Part shown: piece by piece, positions 1 through 7,883 of the stretch
How positions within the stretch are numbered: position 1 is the first letter of the stretch
Layout: every line of letters begins with the position of its first letter
NCBI GenBank assembly: GCA_945828585.1
Contig: CALZRN010000007.1
Span: forward strand, 1-32,037
Reading direction: 5' to 3'
Length of the DNA stretch: 32,037 nucleotides
Source: an uncultured Bacteroidales bacterium
GTDB taxonomy: Bacteria > Bacteroidota > Bacteroidia > Bacteroidales > Paludibacteraceae
The notes under the pieces: model-generated
Databases searched by the model: none
What the model was told of the DNA's origin: nothing
Seen by the model: only the letters and a program-made list of their open reading frames with translations
Made by a program: the position numbers and the translations under genes

Positions 1-39
1 AAAGAGGTTGTTAAGGAAGGGAATCAGGAGATGAAATGA
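1..39 (+). CDS. possible 3' end of an upstream gene (12 codons)
   Basis: Frame 1 is open from the first base and ends at the TGA at 37-39, giving KEVVKEGNQEMK. Codon choice looks coding, but 12 codons are too few to identify a family and chance cannot be excluded. The following 400 nt are non-coding, which fits the end of a transcription unit here. Confidence 0.2.
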   Translation, partial: KEVVKEGNQEMK

Positions 40-262
40 GTCATATTTTTGAAAGATGACAAATAAAAAGTATATATACTATGTATATATAGTAAAAGTG
101 GTATAAATGACAAAATTGGGCATTCATCCTATGGTGATCCTATGGTGAGTTACTTATTTGGGGTAGTCAATGGAGTTTTTTTTGGGTAGAAAAAGGAGGT
201 GTAGAGTGTGCGGCGGGTTTGGAAGGGATTTTTATAAAAAATTAAAGAAAACGCGCGCGGGC

Positions 263-293
263 TTGCGTATGTCAAAAAAAAGTTGTAACTTTG
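263..293 (+). promoter_or_regulatory. Bacteroidota-type promoter for the PrsW-like gene
   Basis: A -7 box TAACTTTG lies at 286-293 and a -33 TTG at 263-265, separated by 20 nt. This matches the phylum consensus TTTG-(19-20)-TAnnTTTG. Transcription would begin near 300, leaving a leader of about 155 nt that contains the tandem repeat before the start codon at 454. Confidence 0.7.
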
Positions 294-360
294 CACGCAA
301 TTTTGCGAAAAGGAGAATTCCTGACCGTAAAACCACAATAAATAAGGAATAGAAAGATGG

Positions 361-402
361 GAGGAAGAGAGGTTGAGGAAGAGAGGTTGAGGAAGAGAGG
401 TT
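361..402 (+). repeat. 14-nt tandem repeat, three copies
   Basis: The purine-only-on-one-strand unit GAGGAAGAGAGGTT is repeated exactly at 361-374, 375-388 and 389-402, followed by a decayed fourth copy. It lies inside the predicted leader of the PrsW-like gene. Exact copies suggest recent slippage, so copy number may vary between strains. Confidence 0.9.
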
Positions 403-453
403 GAGGAGAGGAGTTAAGAGAGAATAGAGAAATAAAATAATGGATATTGCGTT

Positions 454-1149
454 ATGATTTGGAGTTTGGTGGCGGTGGCATTAGCGCCGGTAATACTGCT
501 GTTTATTTATATTCTGATCAAAGATATGCGGCAGCCGGAGCCGTTGATATGGATGCTGAAGGCATTGTGCTATGGCGTAATTTCGGCTTTGCTGGTCATT
601 ATTGTGATGAGTCCGTTCGGGGAGATGGAAGTGACGAGTTGGGTAACAGGCTTTTTGAAGGCATTTGTGCAGGCAGGTATACCGGAGGAGAGTGCGAAAC
701 TGCTGATGCTGTGGTTGCTGCTGAGAAAAAATCCGTACTATGACGAACGTTTGGACGGAATCGTGTATGCGTCGTGTATCGGTTTGGGGGTTGCGGGAAT
801 TGAGAACATCGGGTATCTGATGCAGGGTTTGGAAGACGGCAGTTGGATCTCTATCGGCGTGAGCAGAGCGCTTTTTGCGGTTCCGGGGCATTTCTTCTTC
901 GGGGTGGTAATGGGATTCTTCTTCGGTCTGGGGACTTTTGGCGATCCGGCAAAGAGAAAGCGGAATATGTTTTTGGCGTGGTTCATGCCGATGATGGCGC
1001 ACGGGCTGTACGACGGCGTACTGATGAGTATGGGTGCGATGCCGGAATACGTGGCAGGAATCATGATGATCGTGTTCATCGTGGGCTTTAACAGGCTAAG
1101 AAAGTACAGCGTGAAGCTGATTAGCAAACACCAAAATGAAATAGTATAA
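454..1149 (+). CDS. PrsW family intramembrane metalloprotease
   Basis: A 231-residue multi-pass membrane protein, likely a PrsW-type glutamic/zinc membrane protease; PrsW of Bacillus cleaves an anti-sigma factor. Visible family motifs are PEESAK at 77-82 (the EExxK box), DGIVY at 101-105, ENIGY at 117-121, PGH at 144-146 and AHGLYD at 182-187, all within or next to hydrophobic helices. The length fits the family. The ATG at 454 overlaps the TGA of a five-codon frame at 440-457 (ATGA), so a leader peptide is possible but unproven. It has its own promoter and is followed 60 nt later by the bactofilin gene. No anti-sigma gene is adjacent, so the substrate is unknown. Confidence 0.88.
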   Translation: MIWSLVAVALAPVILLFIYILIKDMRQPEPLIWMLKALCYGVISALLVIIVMSPFGEMEVTSWVTGFLKAFVQAGIPEESAKLLMLWLLLRKNPYYDERLDGIVYASCIGLGVAGIENIGYLMQGLEDGSWISIGVSRALFAVPGHFFFGVVMGFFFGLGTFGDPAKRKRNMFLAWFMPMMAHGLYDGVLMSMGAMPEYVAGIMMIVFIVGFNRLRKYSVKLISKHQNEIV

Positions 1150-1209
1150 AAAATAGCCACAAAAAAACGGCTAAAAAAACGATAATTAATAATATAAAAT
1201 ACAGGAATT

Positions 1210-1578
1210 ATGGCAAATGACAAGCAACAAGGCGGTTTGATGTTCAACGCGCTGACCGCAGGAAGTAAGATCGTCGGTAATATTAGTGCCGATAGTGATT
1301 TTCGTATTGATGGTACGATTGAGGGGGAGTTGAAATGTACGGGCAAGGTAGTTATTGGCGAAGCGGGCAAGATCAAAGGCACCGTGATCTGCCAGAACGC
1401 AGAGATATTAGGTCTGATGGACGGTAAGATCACTTGCAATCAGCAGTTGTCGTTGCGTGCAAGCGGAAAGATCCAGGGTGAAGTACAGACGAAGATTCTG
1501 GTAGTAGAGCCGGGTGCGCAGTTTAACGGCAGTTGCTCGATGGGCGCTAATGTTGCAGCGGCTACGGAAAAGAAATAA
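1210..1578 (+). CDS. bactofilin (polymer-forming cytoskeletal protein)
   Basis: A 122-residue protein with the bactofilin pattern: short polar ends around a beta-helical core of repeated short strands with glycine turns (GTIEGEL, KIKGTV, KIQGEV spaced regularly at about residues 34-100). Bactofilins assemble without nucleotide into filaments that position cell-envelope enzymes. It has no signal peptide, so it is cytoplasmic and probably membrane-associated. It starts with ATG 60 nt after the PrsW-like gene and may be cotranscribed with it. A short TAGCC/GGCTA inverted repeat lies in the gap at 1154-1173. Confidence 0.92.
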   Translation: MANDKQQGGLMFNALTAGSKIVGNISADSDFRIDGTIEGELKCTGKVVIGEAGKIKGTVICQNAEILGLMDGKITCNQQLSLRASGKIQGEVQTKILVVEPGAQFNGSCSMGANVAAATEKK

Positions 1579-1787
1579 GCCCCACCTATGAGGTTCTATG
1601 ACCGTCCACTGGACGTTCAATCGGGCAAAGCCCTTCACCCCATAAGGGGAGGAAGCCGGATAGCATCCGGCACAATGAACAAAATAAAAAAACAACCCAA
1701 AATACCGAAAATAGGATAAAAAAACAAATACCGAAAATAGGTATAGTTTACGAAAATAGGTATAGTTTACGAAAATACAGAAATTGT
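1579..1787. repeat. intergenic hairpins and direct repeats
   Basis: The 209-nt gap holds a perfect 7-bp hairpin GCCGGAT-AGC-ATCCGGC at 1655-1671, a 6-bp hairpin CGTCCA-C-TGGACG at 1603-1615, and two copies of GTATAGTTTACGAAAATA(G/C) at 1741-1759 and 1760-1778. The hairpin has no T-run after it, so it is not a standard terminator. The 19-nt direct repeat runs to within 10 nt of the next start codon. Confidence 0.7.
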
Positions 1788-3092
1788 ATGAAGATTAAAC
1801 CATTTCGAGGAATACGTCCGCCGAAAGAGTTGGTGGAGGAAGTGAGTAGCCGTCCGTATGACGTGCTGAACAGCGAAGAAGCACGCGCAGAGGCAGCAGG
1901 TAACGAGAAGAGTTTGTACCATATTATCAAGCCGGAGATCAATTTTGCGCCGGGAACGGATGAGCACGACGAGCGTGTATATGGAGCGGCAGTTGAGCAG
2001 TTTAAGCTGTTCAAAGAGAAAGGATGGCTTGTGCAAGATCAAGAGGAGAAATACTACGTCTATGCGCAAACGATTTTGGCTAAAGGCGAAGGTCCGGAGA
2101 ACGCTACCGGAGCTGCTTTGGCAGGAGAGAAAGCGAAGACGCAGTATGGTCTGGTTGTCGGCGCGTGGGTAGATGATTATCTGGAGGGACGCATTAAGAA
2201 GCACGAGTTGACGCGTAAGGACAAAGAGGAGGATCGTATGAAGCATGTGCGGGTGTTAAATGCGAATATGGAGCCGGTTTTCTTTGCTTATCCCCATCGT
2301 GAGGACTTGGACGCGATTGTAGCGGAAGTGACGAAAGGTACGCCGGAGTATGATTTTGTAGCGGCTCCCGAAGGTTTCCGACACACGTTCTGGGTGATTA
2401 ACGACAAGCAGACGATTGCCAGGATTACGGAGATTTTTGCAGAGATTCCGGCGATGTATATTGCCGATGGACATCACCGTTCTGCCGCCGCTGCAGGCGT
2501 TGGAGCGGAAAAACAGAAAGCAACTGGAGACAAGAACGCAGAGTTCAACTTCTTCTTGGCTGTTTGCTTCCCGGATAATCAGTTGAACATCATCGACTAC
2601 AACCGTGTGGTAAAAGATCTGAACGGGCTGACAGAAAAGGAGTTCTTAGAGGCCATCAAAGCGGACTTTGATGTTGAATGTTATAATGGTGACGCTTCGC
2701 TTAATGAGGTAAAGCCCAAGGCGCTGCATAACTTCAGTCTGTACTTGGGTGGCAAATGGTACTCGCTGACGGCTAAAGCTGGCCGTTACGACGATAATGA
2801 CCCAATAGGTGTATTGGACGTAACGATCTCGAGCAACCTGATATTGGACAAGATTCTCGGCATCAAGGATCTGCGTAGCGACAAACGTATCGATTTCGTG
2901 GGTGGTATCCGCGGTCTGGGCGAGTTGAAACGCCGTGTTGACAGCGGCGAGATGAAAGTCGCTTTGGCACTCTACCCTGTTACGATGCAACAGATCATCG
3001 ACATCGCCGACAGCGGTAACATCATGCCTCCGAAGACAACCTGGTTTGAGCCGAAACTGCGCAGCGGACTGGTAGTTCACGCGCTGGAATAA
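1788..3092 (+). CDS. DUF1015 family protein
   Basis: A 434-residue cytoplasmic protein with the hallmarks of DUF1015: an N-terminal IKPFRGIRPP stretch followed by SRPYDVL, and a central ADGHHRSAAA motif at about residues 224-233. The family has no settled biochemical role; in some Bacteroidota it lies near serine biosynthesis genes, but none is adjacent here. The length is typical. The stop codon lies in the perfect 16-nt palindrome TAATAATGCATTATTA at 3090-3105. No promoter is visible directly upstream, so it may belong to the bactofilin transcript or be driven from the repeat-rich gap. Confidence 0.88.
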   Translation: MKIKPFRGIRPPKELVEEVSSRPYDVLNSEEARAEAAGNEKSLYHIIKPEINFAPGTDEHDERVYGAAVEQFKLFKEKGWLVQDQEEKYYVYAQTILAKGEGPENATGAALAGEKAKTQYGLVVGAWVDDYLEGRIKKHELTRKDKEEDRMKHVRVLNANMEPVFFAYPHREDLDAIVAEVTKGTPEYDFVAAPEGFRHTFWVINDKQTIARITEIFAEIPAMYIADGHHRSAAAAGVGAEKQKATGDKNAEFNFFLAVCFPDNQLNIIDYNRVVKDLNGLTEKEFLEAIKADFDVECYNGDASLNEVKPKALHNFSLYLGGKWYSLTAKAGRYDDNDPIGVLDVTISSNLILDKILGIKDLRSDKRIDFVGGIRGLGELKRRVDSGEMKVALALYPVTMQQIIDIADSGNIMPPKTTWFEPKLRSGLVVHALE

Positions 3093-3105
3093 TAATGCAT
3101 TATTA
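3090..3105. repeat. 16-nt perfect palindrome at gene end
   Basis: TAATAATGCATTATTA reads the same on both strands and includes the TAA stop of the DUF1015 gene. It could form a small cruciform or serve as a protein site. It lacks the GC stem expected of an intrinsic terminator. Confidence 0.6.
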
Positions 3106-3126
3106 ACCCTTTAAAAAACAACATTT

Positions 3127-4329
3127 ATGAGAACACATTATTCATTTTTTCATTGGATGCCTTTGGCTTTTGCAATGATGGTAGTATTCACAGCAGTTTC
3201 CTGCAAAGATGGTGATGACATTGACGATAAAGATATTGTCACGAAGAATCAAATTGCGTACATTACCGATGCAGACAAACTCGCCATGATACGCTCTATG
3301 AAAGACTTAGATGGCAATGGGCGTTTGTATGAAATCCATTACACCGCCGACTACAAATTAGACCAAGTGCTAAAAGCCAATATTACTGAAACGAATGCTT
3401 TATTTCAGTATATAGCTTACCTGCTTTACGACTCCATTCCTACTAAATCCCAGAAAGTGGCTTTTGGCGCGGGTTGTAGTGCCTTTGCTGTACCTGATGC
3501 GGAGAGCATTGACTGCTTGATGGGGCGCAACTATGATTATCGGCATTTTGATAAGACCGGCACAAGTTATGTACCCACTGCCGCTATTCTCGTGCATACT
3601 GCTCCTGCCAATGGAAAGAAATCTATTTCTATGGTAGACGGTTTGAATATGGGATTCCAACAAGGATTCTATACAGATGGTAATACAGACTTATCACTTA
3701 TGATGGGATTGCCATACGCAGCGCTTGATGGTATCAATGAAGATGGTTTTGCTATAGGTGTTTTGGCTCTGAATGAGAAGCAGACTTGTCAGGAAACAGG
3801 CAAATCACGTATCAGCACTACTGTTGCTATCCGTATGCTACTTGATCGTGCTTCTACCGTGAAAGAAGCTGTCAAGATGCTTAAGGGATATGATATGGAT
3901 ATGCGAGGCAACGGTCGCAGCAACTACCATTTCTTTATGGCAGATGCAACAGGCGATTATGCTATTGTAGAATACACCATTCCCAATGGTGATAGCATAC
4001 CGAGAGTGATGGAAGTGTTCTCCGGCAATGATACGTTGCGGTGTGTAACGAATTTCTATGTCTCCCCCACAATGGCAGGCACTACTGATGGTTGGGGGTC
4101 TGAACATGGTAAAGTTCGCTACGAAACTATGCGCAATACCCTGCAAGCGAATAATTACACCTTAAACGACAATGAGGCAATGGATTTACTCGAAGCAGTT
4201 TCTCAACCACCGACAGCGGAACTCACTTCACAAACCCAATGGTCATCGCTGTATAATCTAACGGAAAAGACCTTAGTACTCGCCATCTTGCGGGAGTATG
4301 GAAAAAAATATGAGTTCAAAGTAAAGTAA
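3127..4329 (+). CDS. lipoprotein of the linear amide C-N hydrolase / C45 (Ntn) type
   Basis: A 400-residue protein with a lipoprotein signal ending FTAVSC (lipid-bearing Cys26) and an acidic stretch after it, DGDDIDDKD, typical of surface-exposed Bacteroidota lipoproteins. The candidate nucleophile is Cys117 in GAGCSAF, followed by GRNYDY at 133-138. This is the Cys...Arg...Asp spacing of choloylglycine hydrolases, penicillin V acylases and C45 acyltransferases, which cleave linear amides such as bile-salt or acyl-amino acid bonds. If Cys117 is N-terminal in the active form, residues up to 116 act as a propeptide. The gene is visibly richer in A/T than both neighbours and may be acquired. The substrate cannot be read from sequence. 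Confidence 0.75.
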   Translation: MRTHYSFFHWMPLAFAMMVVFTAVSCKDGDDIDDKDIVTKNQIAYITDADKLAMIRSMKDLDGNGRLYEIHYTADYKLDQVLKANITETNALFQYIAYLLYDSIPTKSQKVAFGAGCSAFAVPDAESIDCLMGRNYDYRHFDKTGTSYVPTAAILVHTAPANGKKSISMVDGLNMGFQQGFYTDGNTDLSLMMGLPYAALDGINEDGFAIGVLALNEKQTCQETGKSRISTTVAIRMLLDRASTVKEAVKMLKGYDMDMRGNGRSNYHFFMADATGDYAIVEYTIPNGDSIPRVMEVFSGNDTLRCVTNFYVSPTMAGTTDGWGSEHGKVRYETMRNTLQANNYTLNDNEAMDLLEAVSQPPTAELTSQTQWSSLYNLTEKTLVLAILREYGKKYEFKVK

Positions 4330-4342
4330 AATATAGTACCCA

Positions 4343-6421
4343 TTGAATAGTAGAGATCCTTACATATATGTGTGTGCGATGGTAGTCCTATTTGTTGGGC
4401 TATCATCTTGCAGTATTAATCAACGCATCAAGCGAGCGGATAAGAAGTTCGCTATCGGCGAGTACTACGTCGCGGCGGATATCTATAAGTCCTGCTACGG
4501 GCGGTTGTCGTCTAAGACGGAGAAGCAACTGAAAGGCTATGTGGCATACAAACAAGGCGAGTGCTATCGGATTTTGAATAACCCGCGCGCGGTCAATTGT
4601 TACCAAAATGCCATCCGTAACAAGTATTTCCTGCAAGACTCGACGGTCTTTCTTCATGCCGGCATGGCGTACCAGTATCAGGGTAAGTATAAAGATGCCG
4701 CCAAGAACTATGAACTCTATCTCCAAGCCCATCCTGACAACTATGTAGCGCAGGCCGGCCGATACGCGTGCGCGAAGATAGAGGAGTGGAAGAAAGAAGG
4801 TTCGCGATATAAGGTTGCCGAGGCGAAGGAGTTTAGCCAGAAACGCACAAGTAACTTCGCGCCGATGTTTATTGGCGATCAGAACGATGCGATGATGTTC
4901 ACCAGCAACCGGCAGGAGAAGCAGAAAGGCGGTACAAAGAAGTTGAAAAGACCGAGTAACGTAACCGGGCAGCAGTTATTTCAGTTATACCAGACGCGCA
5001 AGAACGCAGCGGGCGAATGGGAAGAGATTGAGTTGGCGGAAGGACTGTACGACGCGCCGGAAGAGGAGCAAAAAGAGAAGAACGATTCTACGGGCGGCAA
5101 AGGCTCCGGAACTGCTGAGATGGGTGTTTGTTGTTTCAGCAAAGACGGCAGGACAATGTACTTCACCTATTCAAAGCCGATTAATGGAAAAGATTTGGGC
5201 GCTAAGATCTACAAGAGCGAGCGTGCGAGTGGCGAATGGGGCGAAGCGCAGGAAGTGAAGCTTTTTGCGGATAGTTCGATTACTGTCGGCCATCCGGCTT
5301 TGAATCCTACGGGCGATACTTTGTATTTCGTAAGTGACGCGATGGGAGGTGAAGGAGGAAAAGATATCTGGATGGCAGAGTTGGACGGCACGGAATGGGT
5401 GAATGCCCATCCTCTCGGCAAAGGTATCAACACGCCGGCAGATGAGATGTACCCGTATGTACACGCCGACGGAACGCTGTATTTCGCGAGCAACGGACAT
5501 CCGGGTTATGGCGGTCTGGACATTTATAAAGCCACCCTCGACACGACTGCAAAAGACACGACGGTCTGGGTGCTTTATAATATGGGCGCGCCGTTTAACG
5601 GCTCGGGAGACGACTTCGGAATCACCTTTGCGGGTGAGAGTCAGGACGGCTTCTTCTCGTCGAACAGAGGCGATAAGAAAGGTTTTGACAAGATCTACAG
5701 CTTCCGGTTGCCGGAAATGGAGTTCATCGCAGAAGGCACCGTGAGCGACGAAGAAGGCAACCCACTCTCGGACGCCAAACTGCATGTAGTAGGCAGCGAC
5801 GGTACCAACAGCCGCGTTAATGTGCGCCGCGATGGAACATACAAGATCAAACTGCAGAAAGAAGTCAAATATGTGATGTTAGCCACCGCTCGCGGACACC
5901 TGAACGCCAAAGAGCAATGGACGACTCTGAACCTGAAGGACAGCAAGACCTATACGCTCGATTTCACGCTAAGCCCGATCAGCAGGCCGGTGAAGATGGA
6001 GAATATCTTCTATGAGTTCGGCCGATGGGAGATCACGAAAGCGAGTGAGACGGAGTTGTTGCACCTCGTCAAACTGCTGCAAGACAACCCGAATATCACC
6101 ATTGAGTTGAGCGCACATACGGATATGAAAGGTAATGAGGCGTTCAACCAGGAGCTGAGTCAGAAACGTGCGCAGAGTTGTTGCGACTACCTCATCCAGA
6201 AAGGTATTGAGCAAGAGCGTCTGACGCCGGTGGGTTATGGCAAGAGCAAGCCTGTGAAAGCCGATAAGGCGCTGAACAAACAATATCCGTGGATTCCTGT
6301 GGAGCAGGAGTTGGACGAGGCGTTTATCACCGGGCTGACGGAAGATAAGCAGGAGATCTGCAACCAGATCAACCGTCGTACGGAATTTAAGGTACTAAAG
6401 ACAACATATAAGTTATACTAA
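4343..6421 (+). CDS. PorE-like outer-membrane lipoprotein (TPR, PD40 propeller, CRD, OmpA)
   Basis: A 692-residue protein with a lipoprotein signal ending GLSSC (Cys23). It has TPR helices at about 30-155 and PD40 propeller strands at about 165-450 (repeated LYFVSD/LYFAS and GGxDIW/GGLDIY phrases). A carboxypeptidase-regulatory-like beta domain follows at about 465-545. The OmpA domain runs from about 550 to the end, with [23 protein letters not shown] and NRRTEFKVL. This domain order matches PorE (PG1058) of the Porphyromonas type IX secretion system, which anchors the machinery to peptidoglycan; paralogues exist, so the exact role is inferred. The start is TTG at 4343; an in-frame ATG at 4379 would leave only 11 residues before the lipobox. 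The stop TAA overlaps the thyA ATG by one base. Confidence 0.82.
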   Translation: MNSRDPYIYVCAMVVLFVGLSSCSINQRIKRADKKFAIGEYYVAADIYKSCYGRLSSKTEKQLKGYVAYKQGECYRILNNPRAVNCYQNAIRNKYFLQDSTVFLHAGMAYQYQGKYKDAAKNYELYLQAHPDNYVAQAGRYACAKIEEWKKEGSRYKVAEAKEFSQKRTSNFAPMFIGDQNDAMMFTSNRQEKQKGGTKKLKRPSNVTGQQLFQLYQTRKNAAGEWEEIELAEGLYDAPEEEQKEKNDSTGGKGSGTAEMGVCCFSKDGRTMYFTYSKPINGKDLGAKIYKSERASGEWGEAQEVKLFADSSITVGHPALNPTGDTLYFVSDAMGGEGGKDIWMAELDGTEWVNAHPLGKGINTPADEMYPYVHADGTLYFASNGHPGYGGLDIYKATLDTTAKDTTVWVLYNMGAPFNGSGDDFGITFAGESQDGFFSSNRGDKKGFDKIYSFRLPEMEFIAEGTVSDEEGNPLSDAKLHVVGSDGTNSRVNVRRDGTYKIKLQKEVKYVMLATARGHLNAKEQWTTLNLKDSKTYTLDFTLSPISRPVKMENIFYEFGRWEITKASETELLHLVKLLQDNPNITIELSAHTDMKGNEAFNQELSQKRAQSCCDYLIQKGIEQERLTPVGYGKSKPVKADKALNKQYPWIPVEQELDEAFITGLTEDKQEICNQINRRTEFKVLKTTYKLY

Positions 6422-7215
6422 TGAAACAGTATTTAGATTTATGCCAGCGCGTGCTGGACGAAGGCACTATCAAACATGACCGTACGGGCACGGGAACAAT
6501 CTCTGTGTTCGGTCACCAGATGCGATTCAAGATGTCGGATGGTTTTCCGCTCTTGACGACAAAGAAACTGCATCTGAAGTCCATTATCTATGAGTTGTTG
6601 TGGTTCTTACAGGGCGACACGAATGTGAAATACCTGCAAGAGCACGGCGTGCGTATCTGGAACGAATGGGCGGATGAGAACGGCGAGTTGGGTCCTGTGT
6701 ATGGGCATCAATGGCGCTCGTGGCCGGATTATAATGGCGGTACGATTGACCAGATTGCCAATATTGTGAAGATGATTAAGGAAAATCCCGACAGCCGCCG
6801 GATGATGGTGAGCGCGTGGAATGTAGCGGAAGTGGAGAAGATGGCTCTCCCTCCCTGCCACTGCTTGTTTCAGTTCTATGTGGCGGACGGCAAACTGAGT
6901 CTGCAACTCTATCAACGCAGCGCAGATATCTTCCTTGGTGTGCCGTTTAATATCGCCAGCTATGCGTTATTGCTGCAGATGATGGCGCAAGTTACGGGTC
7001 TGGAGTGTGGCGATTTCGTACACACACTCGGCGACGCGCATATCTATCTGAACCACTTGGAGCAGGTGAAACTGCAATTGACGCGTGAGCCGCGGGCTTT
7101 GCCGAAGATGATCATCAATCCCGATGTTAAGGACTTGTTCGGTTTCCAATACGAGGATTTCACGTTGGAAGGTTATGATCCTCACCCTCACATTGCCGGT
7201 GTAGTAAGCGTATAA
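6421..7215 (+). CDS. thyA: thymidylate synthase
   Basis: 264 residues, the exact length of the E. coli enzyme. It converts dUMP to dTMP using methylene-tetrahydrofolate, yielding dihydrofolate. The catalytic Cys146 lies in PPCHC, with RTGTGT near residue 21, the YQRSAD(I)FLG dUMP-binding stretch, and HIYLNH near 207. The start overlaps the preceding stop codon (TAATG), indicating translational coupling to the PorE-like gene. folA follows after 105 nt, a logical pair because it recycles the dihydrofolate. Confidence 0.98.
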   Translation: MKQYLDLCQRVLDEGTIKHDRTGTGTISVFGHQMRFKMSDGFPLLTTKKLHLKSIIYELLWFLQGDTNVKYLQEHGVRIWNEWADENGELGPVYGHQWRSWPDYNGGTIDQIANIVKMIKENPDSRRMMVSAWNVAEVEKMALPPCHCLFQFYVADGKLSLQLYQRSADIFLGVPFNIASYALLLQMMAQVTGLECGDFVHTLGDAHIYLNHLEQVKLQLTREPRALPKMIINPDVKDLFGFQYEDFTLEGYDPHPHIAGVVSV

Positions 7216-7320
7216 GAGAAGTAGTAGAATAACCAACTTATGTCTAACTTATATCTAACTTATAACCAACGATTGAAAGGTAAATAGTACCAAAAAAAAC
7301 AGAGATTATTTAGGAATTGT
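7216..7320 (+). repeat. thyA-folA spacer with TCTAACTTATA direct repeats
   Basis: Between about 7236 and 7265 the phrase (T)CTAACTTATA recurs with variation (AACTTATGTCTAACTTA, TCTAACTTATAACC). No promoter consensus is evident. This is another of the short low-complexity spacers seen at many junctions in this window. Confidence 0.5.
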
Positions 7321-7848
7321 ATGATAAGTATTATAGTAGCTATCGCAGAGAACTATGCGATCGGAAAGAAAGGTGATTTGTTGTGCCACCTGCCGGCGGA
7401 CCTGAAGCATTTTAAGGAGATCACGTCCGGTAAGACCGTCATGATGGGCGAAAGAACCTTCTTCTCGCTGCCCAAACATCCCCTGCCCAATAGGCGGAAT
7501 ATCGTTTTGACGGATGTGCATGGCAAGACCTTTGAAGGCGCCGAAGCCGTCTATTCGATTGAAGAGTTAACAACCCCACCCCAACCCTCCCCTCAAGGGA
7601 GGGAGAAAGGATGCATCGTGAATCCAGAAGAGGAATTGTTTGTTATCGGCGGCGGCATGGTCTATCGGCAGATGATGGAGCGTGCGGACAAACTCTATAT
7701 CACGCATATTCATCATAGTTGGGAGGACGCAGACACATTCTTCCCTGTAATCGATCCGGCTATCTGGCGACAAACAAGCGCAGAAAGACACGAAGCGGAC
7801 GAGAAGAACCCGTACGATTACACGTTTGCGGAGTATGAGAGAGCCTAA
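7321..7848 (+). CDS. folA: dihydrofolate reductase with inserted repeat-encoded peptide
   Basis: Reduces dihydrofolate to tetrahydrofolate with NADPH. Motifs are Asp27 in LPADLKHFK, GKTVMMG at 37-43, the PNRRN arginines near 58-59, and the VIGGGMVY NADPH-binding turn at 108-115. The protein has 175 residues against about 160 for common bacterial enzymes. The excess is explained by residues 84-96, TTPPQPSPQGREK, which are encoded by a palindromic repeat copy at 7572-7606. The insert falls in the surface segment before the VIGGG strand, so activity is probably kept. The TAA stop at 7846-7848 touches another degenerate repeat copy. It pairs functionally with upstream thyA. Confidence 0.95.
   Translation: MISIIVAIAENYAIGKKGDLLCHLPADLKHFKEITSGKTVMMGERTFFSLPKHPLPNRRNIVLTDVHGKTFEGAEAVYSIEELTTPPQPSPQGREKGCIVNPEEELFVIGGGMVYRQMMERADKLYITHIHHSWEDADTFFPVIDPAIWRQTSAERHEADEKNPYDYTFAEYERA
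7572..7606 (+). repeat. palindromic repeat element, copy inside folA
   Basis: The copy begins AACCCCACCCC and carries a 7-bp perfect stem CCCTCCC (7585-7591) / GGGAGGG (7597-7603) around a 5-nt loop. It is read in the folA frame as TPPQPSPQGRE. All three forward frames of the element lack stops, so it can sit in a gene without ending it. Other copies: 9008-9043, 19075-19109 and 22492-22528, with a degenerate one at 7847-7877. Confidence 0.88.
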
Positions 7849-7877
7849 CCCCGATCCTTTCCTAAAAGGAAGGGAGA
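7847..7877 (+). repeat. degenerate palindromic repeat copy at the folA-tex junction
   Basis: AACCCCGATCC followed by the inverted repeat TTCCT-AAA-AGGAA (7859-7871), then GGGAGA. It keeps the family layout (AACCCC head, pyrimidine arm, A-rich loop, purine arm ending GGGAGA) but has diverged arms. The head overlaps the folA stop codon. Confidence 0.6.
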
Positions 7878-7883
7878 TAAAAA

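Larger units (their letters stand above)
40..446. other. intergenic region with promoter and short repeats
   Basis: No convincing gene lies here; the open frames on both strands are short and have no recognisable features. It contains a 9-bp perfect inverted repeat with 3-nt loop at 71-91 (TATATATAC/GTATATATA), an 11-nt direct repeat ATCCTATGGTG twice at 126-147, a Bacteroidota promoter at 263-293, and a 14-nt tandem repeat at 361-402. Confidence 0.6.

Noticed and set aside
361..402. CRISPR-like array
   Set aside because: The units are directly adjacent with no spacers and only 14 nt long; no cas genes are present.
1154..1173. Terminator after the PrsW-like gene (TAGCC/GGCTA stem)
   Set aside because: The stem is five pairs and is followed by A residues rather than T, so it does not fit an intrinsic terminator in this direction.
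738..1439. 233-codon minus-strand frame across the PrsW-like and bactofilin genes
   Set aside because: It crosses two recognisable plus-strand genes and their gap; its hydrophobic look mirrors the antisense of membrane helices.
1579..1660. Further copy of the palindromic family after the bactofilin gene
   Set aside because: CCCCATAAGGGGAGG and the CCCCACC start recall the family, but order and spacing differ too much to assign it.
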